Source: Panopea generosa (lineage: Eukaryota > Mollusca > Bivalvia > Adapedonta > Hiatellidae). Taken from it: a stretch of 64,000 bases of DNA. Below, piece after piece: positions 11,823-24,900 of the stretch (positions within the stretch are counted from its first letter, which is position 1; the number at the start of each line of letters is the position of its first letter). The notes below the pieces were generated by a model. The model did not search any database. It saw only the letters and a list, made by a program, of their open reading frames with translations, and had not been told where the DNA came from. The DNA is taken from the NCBI GenBank assembly GCA_029582155.1, contig CM055899.1:58755349-58819348 (forward strand), read 5' to 3'. The position numbers were made by a program, and so were the translations under genes.

Positions 11823-12790
11823 AATCCTGATGATAATATTTAATTTGAGACTCCTCAAGTGAATAAAAAAAATAAAAGAATAACTATACGCTACAAAGTA
11901 AACGCGAAAGAATACATCACCTCTGTCCTGGTTGACATAAAATTCTCTTAATCTAATATCCAATAATATCGTAACGGCTATTGTTTCCATTATCAGATGA
12001 ACTCTGCAACATTAGTTGGTTTATTGTTAAATGACGAAATATATTGCGGTGAAAAAATTAAACACCCGCCTTTTATCTCTCAATTTAGACAAATAAAAAA
12101 TTAATAATTCCAGGAAATTCACACATAATGTATTATATATAAACGTAGAAGCTGACGTCATTGTTTAGGTTTTGTCTACACGCCTGTTTTTAAAAAAATG
12201 TGTCAGTATTTACGAAGGTCATATAAATTCACGCTCATTGATGAAGAATCCGAATTTGGAACGCTTTATACGACTTTTACGTGCAAGGTTTGTATATTTA
12301 CATTGTCTCACGATCGTCTTCTTCTGAACTTCAACTACATGTACATGTTTTTATTTAATTTTTCCTGTGGAAATTTTTGTCAACGACTAGCATTCACGTT
12401 CGGTAAACCAGGATTGTGTTCAGTGGTACACTATACATCTCAAATCTGAACATTTTATTACCTACTTCATTGTTTCTCAAAACAACTTATGGTCCGATTG
12501 TGACGCCTGGTTAAATCGCTGAACCAAAGAAATCTATAAAACAATAAACCGAAGAAAACAGCTAGGACTAGATCTAACATTTGTTTTCGTTGTGTTTTAT
12601 TATTGAAAAAAGCGTGGAACCGTTGTGAATGTCTTTTAAGTTTGTATATTGTTAAACCGACCATCAAAATATCGATACTTCTTTGTTTACGCGAAAAACG
12701 TAAAAGTAGTCCGGCTCACGGGTTTTATCAAAAAATAAAAGTCTTTAAATAATTGACGTTGTCCAATGAAAATGCTTAAAATACCTATAT
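11823..12790. other. No recognisable gene
   Basis: AT-rich. Short open frames here (for example at 12198-12449) have no family motifs, and I see no repeats beyond short runs. Confidence 0.6.
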
Positions 12791-12814
12791 GATAATGAGA
12801 TTGAAATTATCTAA

Positions 12815-13005
12815 TAAAGAAAAAGAGGCCTCACTTATAATATTGTCAGTTCTATTCAATGATGTTCAGTTCTATTTAATAATAAAAGAGAAGCCTCATT
12901 GATCAGTTTTATTTAGTAAATAAAAAGAGGTCTCACTTATAATATTGTTTATTCAATGATGAAAAAGAGGCACCGCCTGTAACATTGTCAGTTATATTTA
13001 ATACT
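12815..13005. repeat. Dispersed copies of the GAAAAAGAGGCCTC family
   Basis: Four diverged units (for example AAAAAGAGGCCTCACTTATA and AAAAAGAGGCACCGCCTGTA) about 1.2 kb right of the main array. Confidence 0.8.
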
Positions 13006-13044
13006 AGTATTATACGAAAAAAAATGGCCTCAGCTACAACATTG

Positions 13045-13172
13045 TCACTTGATGTGAATAGTGAGCACTTTGTCCGCATATGCTTATTACTGGTTCTACT
13101 CAGGAACTCCGAGCGTGATCTGTACAAGTCGTTATCACTTGTTTCGCAATCGAAGTAAAAAAAAAAATAAGT
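13045..13172 (+). repeat. SINE 3' body and A-rich tail
   Basis: Contains TCCGCATATGCTTATTACTG and GGTTCTACTCAGGAAC, then TTTCGCAATCGAAGTAAAAA. This matches the intragenic copies at 19135-19335 and 29350-29485, in the opposite orientation. Confidence 0.7.
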
Positions 13173-13831
13173 TTTAACTAATTGAATAATGAAAAAGAGT
13201 TTGAAATTAAAATATAAGATGTATTACTTCATTCAAGGAATTATATAGAGAAGGAAATGCGACTGACTGAGAGTTTGTGAACGCTCGCGTATTCACAAAA
13301 AATCTCGCAATATCTCGTTTTCAATTATCGTAACTCCAATTCACCTCAGGAATACAAATCAAAATTCTTACAAGGCAGGATGAAATTCTCATCAAGAAAT
13401 GCCATTCCCAACAATTTGTGTTTAAATTTTTTAAAGTGAATTTGATTACAAAATTGGTTTACTGCAGCTAAAATAACGACAATTTACGATACATTTTTCC
13501 TTGAAACCTCAATATCATTAATTCAAGATCATTTTGCATGATCAAAACATGTTTAAAAATTGCATATCAATTGCAGTTTATGTTAAGAAATCAGTTGTTT
13601 GTGAGTAATGAATGATTACTTTGCCAGATATTGAATCCTTCGTGAGCTGTTTTATCATCATTTAGTTAAGAGATGCAATTTTCCTATCCTTAGCTTCATT
13701 GTAGTTCGTTGGCTGTATGAGAAGATTGTGAATAAGTGGGTCAACATTTTCTGTTTAATTTGATAATGTTTTAGTATAACTATATAAAACTATATAAAAT
13801 AGACTTCAATGCAGATCGTTATTAATACTTA
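13173..13831. other. No recognisable feature
   Basis: AT-rich sequence between repeats. Confidence 0.55.
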
Positions 13832-13980
13832 GGAAGGATAAATAAACGCCGGTTGAATTTCAGAGCCACATTATCAAACTATTGTAAGCAAAATTTATCG
13901 TGTTAGAATATATGTATATGTTAAGGTATTGCATTGATGGTTTTGTCAATGTGGTCATTATTATTGACAAACTCATTTAA

Positions 13981-14118
13981 GAATTAAAAGCCGAATTTTG
14001 AGTTTTCATCGGGTGATGAAAAACATTAGGCCAGTTTAAAGTGATTAAAGTGACATTAAACTGGCCTAATGTTTTTCATCACCCGATGCAAACTCAAAAT
14101 TCGGCTTTTATTCCTTAT
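13981..14118. repeat. Hairpin part of element Z
   Basis: Near-perfect inverted arms of ~60 bp around a 16-base loop: AAAAACATTAGGCCAGTTTA pairs with TTAAACTGGCCTAATGTTTT, extending out through CATCGGGTGATG and AAAGCCGAATTTTGAG. A diverged copy is at 32405-32565. Confidence 0.9.
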
Positions 14119-14279
14119 ATTAACATTATGTTCTCCAGCTATTTTAGATAAAGCAATCACGTTATTTTTGTATTTTTTATATTTAAAAAGCAAATTATAC
14201 GCATTAAACCACAAAGCCAATGTCACGAATGTAACGGCGACATTGTCAACATACTGAATAAATGCACGCATTTGTACGT

Positions 14280-14745
14280 CTCACACCACTATTACATTTC
14301 CCATAGGGCTCCATTGTAACATTTATGTCCAAATCAGAGTGAAAAATTAAATTCTGCAGCATGTGTCTGGGCTCAAATTCTTCATTGGTTCAAGATATGC
14401 AATTATAAAGAAAAAAAAGTATACCTTGACCAGGTTGTTTTTTTTTAAATTCAATGCTTTTGTGAGACCTATCAATTTCCAGAGTAACGATATGTCAACT
14501 ATTCGCCCTAGATGCGGTTCGAACCAACAATTCTGAAATGACACAGAATTGTCCAGAAAGCTGGTATCAGCATCAAATTTTTTAGTGGTGATTTCTAAAA
14601 TACTGACCATTTAACTCATGCTAGCAAAAAACAAAACACTGCAGTACAAAGCCCTGAAAAAAGAAGAAAAAGAGAACTAAAGTTTTATTTCTACCTCCTT
14701 CATCTGTAGGTCCGGAGTACTCAAGGGATATAATAGTGGTGTGAG
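14280..14745. mobile_element. MITE X (466 bp), inserted in element Z
   Basis: Perfect 15-bp terminal inverted repeats, CTCACACCACTATTA and TAATAGTGGTGTGAG. The empty site is visible in the related copy near 32710, where GCATTTGT runs on to CAACTTACGG without interruption. A target-site duplication is not clear. A second, truncated copy lies at 55190-55510. Confidence 0.85.
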
Positions 14746-15214
14746 TCCTGAAGGACAACTTACGGCAAACGTCACGTAAAACTAACGGCAACGTGACGTC
14801 TCACCTGCAAAACAAAATCGTGCAAACAATGAAATGCAAACTGGTCCTTTTTAGCTCCGCCCAGCTGCGAGTGTTTTTCATTGGGAAATGAAATGCAGTG
14901 AATCTTTATATTTCATTTAAACCGATTGCAGTGGGAATGTAAATATTTAATAATGAAACACTTTTACATATATATTCTAAAAATGTTAATATTGCTAACA
15001 CTAGTTTGACAGCGTGGTACTGAAATTCACCGGCATTTATTTATCCTTCCAAAATATAATGAACGACCTGCAATCATTTCAGTATAGAATAAAGGTCACA
15101 AGTTGACATAACACAAACAGAATCCCTATGTATTACATACATGTTGTTATATGGGTCATGTAAAAGAAATGTAAAAAAAAAATCAGATATATAGATGAGA
15201 CCTCTTTAAAGCGC

Positions 15215-15592
15215 CATTTCAAAGGATAAGACATAAGGTTATACTGCAACTTCTTTTTAAAGGACAAGAAATAAGATAACACTGTTATTTCGTTCGAAAG
15301 GACAAGAAATAAGATAGCACTGTTTCTTCGATCGAAAGGAAAAGAAATTAAGTTATACTGGTACTTCGTTTGAAAGGAAAAGAAATTAGATTACACTGTT
15401 TCTTCGATCGAAAGGAAAAGAAATTAAGTTACACTGTTACTTCGTTTGAAAGGAAAAGAAATTAGATTACACTGTTTCTTCGATCGAAAGGAAAAGAAAT
15501 TAGATTACACTGTTACTTCGTTTGAAATGTTACTTCGTTTGAAATGTTACTTCGTTTGAAAGGATAAGAAATTAGATTACACTGTTACTTGG
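15215..15592. repeat. ~38-bp tandem array
   Basis: About ten units of AAAGGAAAAGAAATTAGATT plus ACACTGTTTCTTCGATCG, alternating TTCGATCG and TTCGTTTG ends. Near the right end TGTTACTTCGTTTGAAA is repeated without its partner. Confidence 0.92.
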
Positions 15593-15994
15593 TAAAAGTG
15601 TAGAAACGTTTTGCAAGTTATATCCATCCATTGTAAACACGGATTTTTATTTACTCATGATTGTTAATTAACAATTATTTTTCAAAATTCCTTAATTAAA
15701 AAGTTGCCTTGACATTGATTGGGCAAACATTGCTTTGAGCGTCTATGTCCAGATAAAATAACATTCCTGTATGAAACGTCACCTTTCATATGAATCGTCC
15801 ATACAATTATATTTAAATATTGTAAAATCTATTTGAGAGATGGCCCATCCCGACTACTATACACCATATTTACAAGGTAAATAAATGATAACAATGGATT
15901 TTTACAAAGAATGGAAATTGAAAACATGTACATTTTGTGATAAAATAGAATACAATTGTTTTAATAAAATAAATGTACAAAATCGTTAGACATT
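15593..15994. other. No recognisable feature
   Basis: AT-rich sequence with no supported gene or repeat. Confidence 0.55.
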
Positions 15995-16080
15995 TGATGT
16001 CTGAGAGATCTAAAGCGCCGTCTCAATCGATCACTAACCTCGCATTGTAGAGGTTGTAGGTTTGAACCCAACTCTGTTTA
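15995..16080 (+). repeat. tRNA-Leu/Ser-like SINE head
   Basis: CTGAGAGATCTAAAGCGCCG, TCTCAATCGATC and AGGTTTGAACCC resemble the A box, anticodon region and B box of a long-variable-arm tRNA. The same CTAAAGCGCCGTCTCAA string occurs in the minus-strand SINE at 33341-33562. Confidence 0.6.
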
Positions 16081-18165
16081 AAGGCTTTATTTGTAGAGTT
16101 TGCCAAGAATTTGTTGAAGAATGGTGGATCTGCTCTAAACAGTTCTGAGGTCTTTATGAAATTGGATGTTGTATATGTATTTTAATGGTATATATAATTT
16201 CTTTCCTTCTTTGTGTAAGAGGATATATTAAAACAAGCGATCGAAAGTCTGAACAACACGCACCCTTTCTCACCACAATGCCAGTATTTATTCAAGAAAA
16301 TACTTATCGATTTTAATATGAGTTGGACATTTTACTCATCTAATCCAAAAATCCAAGATTTGTAATTACGTTACTCTGTGAACACCGTCCAATTATCTTG
16401 CCCCTTTTTATGGGTTTGATTTATATAACAATTTTTCAGTGAATCCTAAATTAGTTCTTCGTTGTTACTTCCCGTAGATGAGATAAAAAACAACCGTTCA
16501 CATAGGTAAGAAATATCAGTCTTATATCAACATGGACAGTAACATGAAACAAAACACTTGAGGTATTTGTCTTCAGCTTTTATTTCTTCAATATATTAAT
16601 ATTTATACATAAACGATACAAAACATATCAATGTTTTTTTTATATATCTGGTTATAATGATGTTGTATCTAATTTATATATATTGATATATTTTCATTTT
16701 TTACTTGATAATTGCACATATATATATCAACACAGTCTCAGTAACAAATATCATCTCGATGTTTTAGCCAATAAGTAAACAATTCACATTATGATGATAA
16801 CTAGAATTTTTAAAAAAAAATTCAAAAAAAAAAAAAAAAAAAAAAAAGAGAAGAGAATATTTTGATTATTATATAGTAACCAAATTATCATGGAACGTGT
16901 GATGAAAAAATAATAATTGCCTTGCCCATGTAAAAATTGTAAATAATTTATAACGACTTTCCCAGTTTGTAATAATATTTCTTATAATAGTTTGACGGAG
17001 GGATGTGTTTAACAATTTAGAATTTCCAGTATGTGAAATGAAGAAAAAAATCGAAGCCCGTTTTTACCTACAGAATCAATGTATAATATAATCTCTTGAA
17101 GGATAAGCGTGCTTGACTGTTAGAAAAGATTCCAACAATAAATAAAGCTAACATATGTTCAAAGTTTCAGAGATATCAGTCTATAAAACTAATTTCATGC
17201 TCAACTAAATACAATTTTCAGGATTCATATACAAAACAACTTAAAAAGACAAATAGAAAGATGAGAGTAATAGGTATTAACATTGGAGTATATTTGTGTT
17301 TTAGTTGCGCATAAGCTCATAAGTTTATCATGGGGCAAAGTTTTATAATGTCGGAACCAGGCTTTCAGGCTTCATGCAAAAGGCTAGGTATTAGTTGAAT
17401 GGTCAATATATAAAATGAAAAGTAAAAACTCGGTTTATTACTTTCACAGAAAGATGATTTAGAAATGCAAATTCCAATGCAAAATTTCGGTGTTTTAAAA
17501 TTGTGAAAACATAACGTAATTTGAAATATAAATGTTAATGCTGAAATCTTTACCACTGCAAGGGAATCTCCTTAAAAATTTGGACTTTCAATAATTATAT
17601 ACACCAATATTGAACTTTATAACTGTGAAACATAAACATTTAAAACACTGATCATGTCATAAATTGAATTAATAGATGGACTCTAGTGTCGTGTCAACAT
17701 AAAACACTCGTACTGTGTTCCACATATATTTTAACTACACGGTGCTTACATCATTCCAAATAAACATTGATCAGCTGAAATGTCAACATGAGATATCGAT
17801 CATTTCAAATATATTAAACGTGTTTAACACTACTACGAACAAACAACAATCTTCAACTTAAGTGTGTGAACTCATGTTATGAATAGAACTTTCAGATTTA
17901 CCGTATAATTGATGATTTATGGAAAATTCATTTAACAAACCTCCGCGAAAGAGACTCTCTCAGGACATAAGTTTTAACAAGTGTATCAATTACAAATAAA
18001 TTTCATAAATGCATACCACTGACCCATAATTCAAATACACAAAAACACACTAAACACCATTGAAGTGAGTGCAATTTACATCTTTTAATGATTACATAAT
18101 TTTAGCAGGATACAATTAGTTCACAGTATTATTGTCTGCTGATTTTTATAAATGGTCTTAAAGTA
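16081..18165. other. 3' flank of the peptidase gene, no gene seen
   Basis: AT-rich, with a poly(A) run at 16824-16847. Open frames are short and lack known motifs. Confidence 0.6.
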
Positions 18166-18194
18166 TGATGCAAGTATTTATCAACACAAATGAT

Positions 18195-18390
18195 TGTACT
18201 GGTGTCTTTAAGTTTAAACGTATTTATTTCACTTCATATTATGAAGTCATTCCAACTTACGCTCGATGCCTTTACTTTAGTTGTGAAGTCTCAAAGTCTT
18301 TCTGGGTTGAACTAGTACCAAGTGTATGCGGAAAAGCCACCATATCATGGATTCGATGCTCTACCGCTAGACCGCTCGATGGTGTTTTTT
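18195..18390 (-). repeat. SINE-like element
   Basis: On the minus strand an A-box-like GGTCTAGCGGTAGAGC is followed by TTTTCCGCATACACTTGGTA, then CAACCCAGAAAGAC. The body matches the SINE at 19135-19335, but the head differs. Confidence 0.6.
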
Positions 18391-18777
18391 GATGTTATGA
18401 TTGAGTAAAATAATGTATTTGTGGATGGATTATCCAGTTGGTACTAAATATAATAAACACATTTAATCATAAATATAGATTCGTCTTCAACTATATGTAC
18501 ATATCTTATTTTACACATTTGGCAAAATCTTAACGTTTAATCACAATACTGTCAAAAGCTCCATTGTGCAGCAGTATTTAAACTGTCACGTGATTAGGGA
18601 AATAATTTGTTTCCAATACAGAAAATAACATACAGTTTAACATCACTTTAAGATTCATATTTAATTATTCTGTGTTATATAAGTATATATCTAGTTCGAT
18701 ACGATAACATAAATATGACATTATATTGAGGATGATAATAATATTTAATGTTAAAAAAATGTTCGACCCAGTCTGCT

Positions 18778-18985
18778 TTAGTAGTCGTACATAAAATCTG
18801 TCACATCTCTTAATGTAGAAGTGGCTGATTGTATGGTAAACAGTATGACAGAGAAATGTTTCTTCACTATTTTCCATTGCTTATCCACGTCTTCGTTTTG
18901 TTTGATGTAGACCAAGGCGTCAGAAAGTCCTGGAAAGCTACTCCCGGAATAGTTGTCAAGCATGCTCTCTGCGAACAGAATGTGT
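18778..18985 (-). CDS. FOLH1-like: Exon 17: C-terminus and stop
   Basis: Encodes residues 701-769 and [22 protein letters not shown] and [13 protein letters not shown] match the family C-terminus. The lysine that contacts the substrate glutamate in human FOLH1 (Lys699) is N712 here, while the adjacent tyrosine is kept (Y713). Possible poly(A) signals of ATTAAA type occur ~30 and ~115 bases downstream; none is decisive. Confidence 0.94.
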
Positions 18986-21900
18986 CTGAAAAAGATATTA
19001 AAATAATGAACACTCGAAAATAGTATATGAAAACAGAGCAGAATGATTTTTCTCCTTTAGAATGCAACAACGTGTTCTTGCTATGTAAATGGAATATAAC
19101 CATGACACGTATTTTAAGAGAAAGCAATACTTGTTTGTTTAAACTTATTTATTTTACTTCGATTGTGAAACAAGTTCTTACAACTTAGACAAATCGTGCT
19201 CGAAGTCTTCCTGGGTAGAACCAGTACAAAGCATATGCGGAAAAAAGAGTCTTGCTCAAGGACGCTGCACGTAGCCGTAGAGGAGGATCGAACCAACAAC
19301 GACCCTCCGATCATGGGTTCGGTAGAAACCAATAGATATACACTTACAACCATTATTCTTACTCTAAATAACAGAGGCGGAGTGAACATTTATAATAATT
19401 GTGTTAAACTTTTTTTTATATATTTACTCTATGTTTTACATTTTATTTTGTCCAACTGATTCAAAGGCTCATATTTCAAACACATTACCTCAACGAAAAT
19501 TAAATAATAAAAAGTTTCAAAACTTAAAAAATGATGTATATATGTATATTAAAGGGACCTCTTCAATCTTCTACCAGGCAGGCCAGCAGGGTCGATGAAT
19601 GCCCGGTCTAGTTGCATTAATTGATCATTAATTCGACGAACGGCAAATGGACTGAAAGGTACAAAAGGGATTAAATAGTTTTAAAAACATAAATATAAAA
19701 CATTTTAAAGAAATAATGCCCCTCTGAAATTTTTTCGTAACTTCAAATTTTACACTTAGAAGTTCATAAACTTACGAACGTTAGTGGAACGGGCCCCAGA
19801 CTCGTACTTTATTTACTCTAACAACTAATAGCTAATGTTCATACACTTACATAACGTTCATCCTTTAACATACAGTTATATTTTCCATTTGTTTTATCAT
19901 TTGTTTACCTATTCAGACTTCTGTTTATGGAACTATATTCTATCATATATATATAAAAAATAAACTGCTAATATCACCAGTTCGTTTAAACCCTTATATT
20001 TACAATCGCGTCATTTAATTTGCATCTTGTGGCTCTCATTGCATCCATATACATAAATATTTTATCTTGTCTGTTTATTCATTGCATGTGCTTATACGTT
20101 AAATTAATGTTGTACTTTGTAAATAAGCTGAGGGCCTCATGTAAAACTGAAGTAACTCAAATAACTGTTTTCGTTAATTAAAGGCTTTACTTATTATTAA
20201 TTTTTCTTTATTTTCATAAACATTATTACTATTATTATATTTATCAATTTTATCATTATTTATAATTATAATCATCACTATAATTATTATTATTATTATT
20301 ATTATATTATAAATATAATATATGACACCGGTATGCTGACTGTAACATAGTTTTACATCGTCTGGTATCTACTTACTTGTTCAGATTTGTGTCTCTAATT
20401 CGTTTTTCAAATTCATGAACAACACCAGTGAAGTTAGCTATAGCAACAGTCAGAAGAGCTGAAACAAACAAGTAGATTTTAATTTATTTCATGTTTTCTA
20501 AGTTGTAACTATTGAATGTTGTATTAGATATTGTATTATTTACGCATGTTATACATTGATTGATTGAATATTTAGCGTCATTGTTATGCGATAGAGGGCT
20601 AACAGACGACCAGTTAACCTAACCACTGTTTCCTGGGATTAACCAGTACTCGAGCACATCCAATCTCCGCAAGTAACTGATAACTTTCCCACTTGAATCA
20701 GTGGTGAGAGACGAATGATAATGAGACACAATGTCTTATATCAATCTTCAAGGAGATTGTTGCCGTGCGGGGGATTCGAACTCACGACCGCTGGATTGAT
20801 AGTCAGACGCACAACCGGCGCATGTTATACAGCGAAGCAAAGAGATGTCGGATTGATGAGGTAGTCTTCAGCAATTAGAAAATTGTTACAATACTGTTGT
20901 TTCGGTGGCTGTTTTCTCCTGTGATATACATACATATCAGATGGTTGCACATAAACCAGAAACAACGTGTTTGTATAGAAACATTTTTTATGAAAAATAT
21001 ATAAAAAAGGATGAATGCGCACTGTCGAATGTTGTATTCGCTTGTTATATGATGCGATGAACAAGTGCACCAAGGTCAATCAGATCAATTGGAATCTTCA
21101 GAAAAAGCAGTCAGTTTTCGTTGTCGACAGCCATTTTGTACGAGAATATTGTAATCGTCTGAAAACATTACTTGTTGTGTAACTTACACGTATTGAGGTC
21201 ATGATTCTCCATTATCGTCCCGTATTCTTTCAGCAGGGTTTTACCGAAGTCAGCCATCACTAAACCGTAATCCGATACGTTGAATGGTAATATTAAACTA
21301 TCCGATAGGTGGCGCGCCATCTCTACCCAAACCCGACCAATAGCTGTATGGTACTGAAATATATATTAGGCTTACATGAAACAAAAAAAAATATATTTTT
21401 AATTTCATAAGTTACTTTTTAATATCGTGTCTTATATTATTTAAATAATATAATATTGTTGATGCATATAGCGAATAATCTCTGGAACTGTGACATAATA
21501 GTATGACCGTTCAGCCAATATCAACCCTAAGGCTTGTACGAAACGGGGATTCAAACTCTGGTTGCAGTGGGGGAAAAAGAGAGATATTGCTTGCAGTGGC
21601 GCTTATTAGACGTGAGAGACGTGGCAACAACCACTGGCAATTTTATTTTAAACATTGATGAGAAAATTGTACTCAATCTAATAGAATATTTTAAAAAAAA
21701 TGAACGCAGCCGCTTCCACCTAACACAAATAAGGCGATCAACGTTTTCATAATAAAAGCTTTATAAGCATGCATATAATAGAAGCTATAGTCGTACCTTA
21801 AATCCTCTGTCCATGATTGTATCAACCAAACGGAATGTCTCGTAAACCGAATGGTACATCGGATATGTAGACACATTAAACGTTTTCTATAATAGAATAG

Positions 21901-24900
21901 AATATACTTGTTATCGAACGGTTCATCGGACATGAAGACACTCAAGCGTTTCTATTATAAACTATGAGAGACACTCGTTATCGAACGGTTCATCGGACAT
22001 GAAGACACCTTAAACGATTCTTTTATAAACTATGAGAGATTCTTGTTAGCAACGGTTCATCGGATAAACGATTATTTTATAAACTATGAGAGATACTTGT
22101 TAGCAACGGTTCATCTGATATGAAGACACCTTAAACGATTCTTTTATAAACTATTAGAGATACTTTTCATTGAACGGTTCATCGCACATGAAGACACCTT
22201 AAACGTTTCCATTATAAACTATGACAGATATTTGTTATCGAACAGTTCATCGAACATGAATACACACACTGTTTCTATTACACTATTATGAGAGATACTT
22301 GTTATCGAACGGTTCATTGGACATGATGACACACAAACGTTTCTATTATAAACTATGAGATATACTTGTTACCGAACGGTCATTGGATATGAAGACACTC
22401 AAACGTTTCTATTACAAACTATGAGAGATACTTGTTATCGAACGGTTCATCGGATATGAAGACACACAAACGTTTCTATTATAAACTATGAGATATACTT
22501 GTTACCGAACGGTCATCGGATATGAAGACACCTCAAACGTTTCTATTATAAACTATGAGAGATACTTGTTACCAAAAGGTAATCGGATATAAAGACACCT
22601 CAAACGTTTCTATTATAAACTATGAGAGATACTTGTTATCGAACGGTTCATCGCACATGAAAACACTCAAATGTTTCTATTATAAACTATGATAGATACT
22701 TGTTAGCAATGGTTCATCGGACATGAAGACACTCAAACGATTCTAATATAAACTATGAGAGATACTTGTTACCGAACGATCATCGGACATAAAGACACCT
22801 TAAACGTTTCAATTATAAACTCTGAGAGATACTTGTTATCGAACGGTTCATCGAACATGAAAACACACAAACGTGTCTATTATAAACTATGAGAGATACT
22901 TGTTATCGAACTTTTCATCGAACATGAAGACACACAAACATTTCTATTACAAACTATTAGAGATACTTATTATCGAATGGTTCATCGGATATGAAGACAC
23001 CTTAAACGTGTCTATTATAAACTATGAGAGATACTTGTTATCGAATGGTTCATCTGATATAAAGACACTCAAACGATTCTATTATAAACTATGAGAGATA
23101 CTTGTTATCGAACGATCATCGGACATGAAGACACCTCAAACGATTCTATTATAAATTATGAGAGATACTTGTTATTGAACGGTCATCGGACATGAAGACA
23201 CCTCAAACGATTCTATTATAAACTATGAGCGATACTTGTAATCGAACGGTTCATCGGACATGAAGACACATTAAACATTTCTATTATAAACTATGAGAGA
23301 TACTTGTTACCGAACGGTCATCGGAAATGAAGACACCTTAAACGTTTGTATTATAAACTATGAGAGATACTTGTTAGCAACGGTTCATCTGATATGAAGA
23401 CACCTTAAACGATTCTTTTATAAACTATGAGAGATACTTGTTATCGAACGGTTCATCGGACATGAAGACACCTTAAACGTTTCCATTATAAACTATGAGA
23501 GATACTTGTTATCAAACAGTTCATCGCACATGAAGACACACACTGTTTCTATTACAAACTATGAGAGATACTTGTTATCGAACGGTTCATTGGACATGAT
23601 GACACACAAACGTTTCTATTATAAACTATGAGATATACTTGTTGCCGAACGGTCATCGGATATGAAGACACCTCAAACGTTTCTATTATAAACTATGAGC
23701 GATACTTGTTATCGAACGGTTCATATGACATGAAGACACACAAAAGTTTTTATTATAAACTATGCAAGATACTTGTTATCGAACTTTTCATCGCACATGA
23801 AGACACACAAACATTTCCAATATAAACTATGAGAGATACTTGTTTTCGAACAGTTAATCGAACATGAAGACACACACACGTTTCTATTACAAACTATGAG
23901 AGATACTTGTTATCGAACGGTTCATCGGATATGAAGACACACAAACGTTTCTATTATAAACTATGAGATATACTTGCTACCGAACGGTCATCGAATATGA
24001 AGACACCTCAAACGTTTCTATTATAAACTATGAGAGATACTTGTTACCGAAAGGTCATCAGATATGAAGACACCTTAAACGTTTCTATTATAAACTATGG
24101 GAGATACTTGTTATCGAACGGTTCATCGCACATGAAGACACTCAAACGTTTCTATTATAAACTATGATAGATACTTGTTAGCAATGGTTCATTGGACATG
24201 AAGAGGCTCAAACGATTCTATTATAAACTATGAGAGATACATGTTAGCAACGTTTCATCGGACATGGAGTCACTCAAACGATTAGAATATAAACTATGAG
24301 AGATACTTGTTACCGAACGATCATCGGACCTGAAGAAACCTTAAACGTTTCAATTATAAACTATGAGAGATACTTGTTATCGAACGGTTCATCGGACATG
24401 AAGACACACAAACAGTTCCATTATAAACTATGAGAGATACTTGTTACCGAACGATCATCGGATATGAAGACACCTTAAACCTTTCTATTATAAACTGTTA
24501 GAGATACTTGTTATCAAACTGTTCATCGGATATGAAGACACCTTAAACGTTTCTATTATAAACTATGAGAGATACTTGTTATCGAATGGTTCATCGGACA
24601 TGAAGACACACAAACATTTCCATTATAAACTATGAGAGATACTTGTTACCGAATGATCATCGGATATGAAGACACCTTTAACTTTCTATTATAAACTATT
24701 AGAGATACTTGTTATCGAACGGTTCATCGGATATGAAGACACCTTAAACGTTTCTATTATAAACTATGAGAGATACTTGTTATCGAACGGTTCATCGGAC
24801 ATGAAGACACACAAACGATTCTATTATAAACTATTAGAGATACTTATTATCGAATGTTTCATCGGATATGAAGACACCTTAAACGTGTCTATTATAAACT

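Larger units (their letters stand above)
13832..15050. mobile_element. Terminal-inverted-repeat element M with nested insertions
   Basis: The ends are inverted copies: GGAAGGATAAATAAACGCCG...TTGAATTTCAG on the left and CTGAAATTCACCGGC...TTATCCTTCC on the right. Similarity continues ~25 bases inward, giving TIRs of ~55 bp. A second, short copy with the same ends lies at 32935-33150. Inside is element Z (hairpin part plus right part), itself split by MITE X. No transposase frame, so non-autonomous. Confidence 0.75.
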
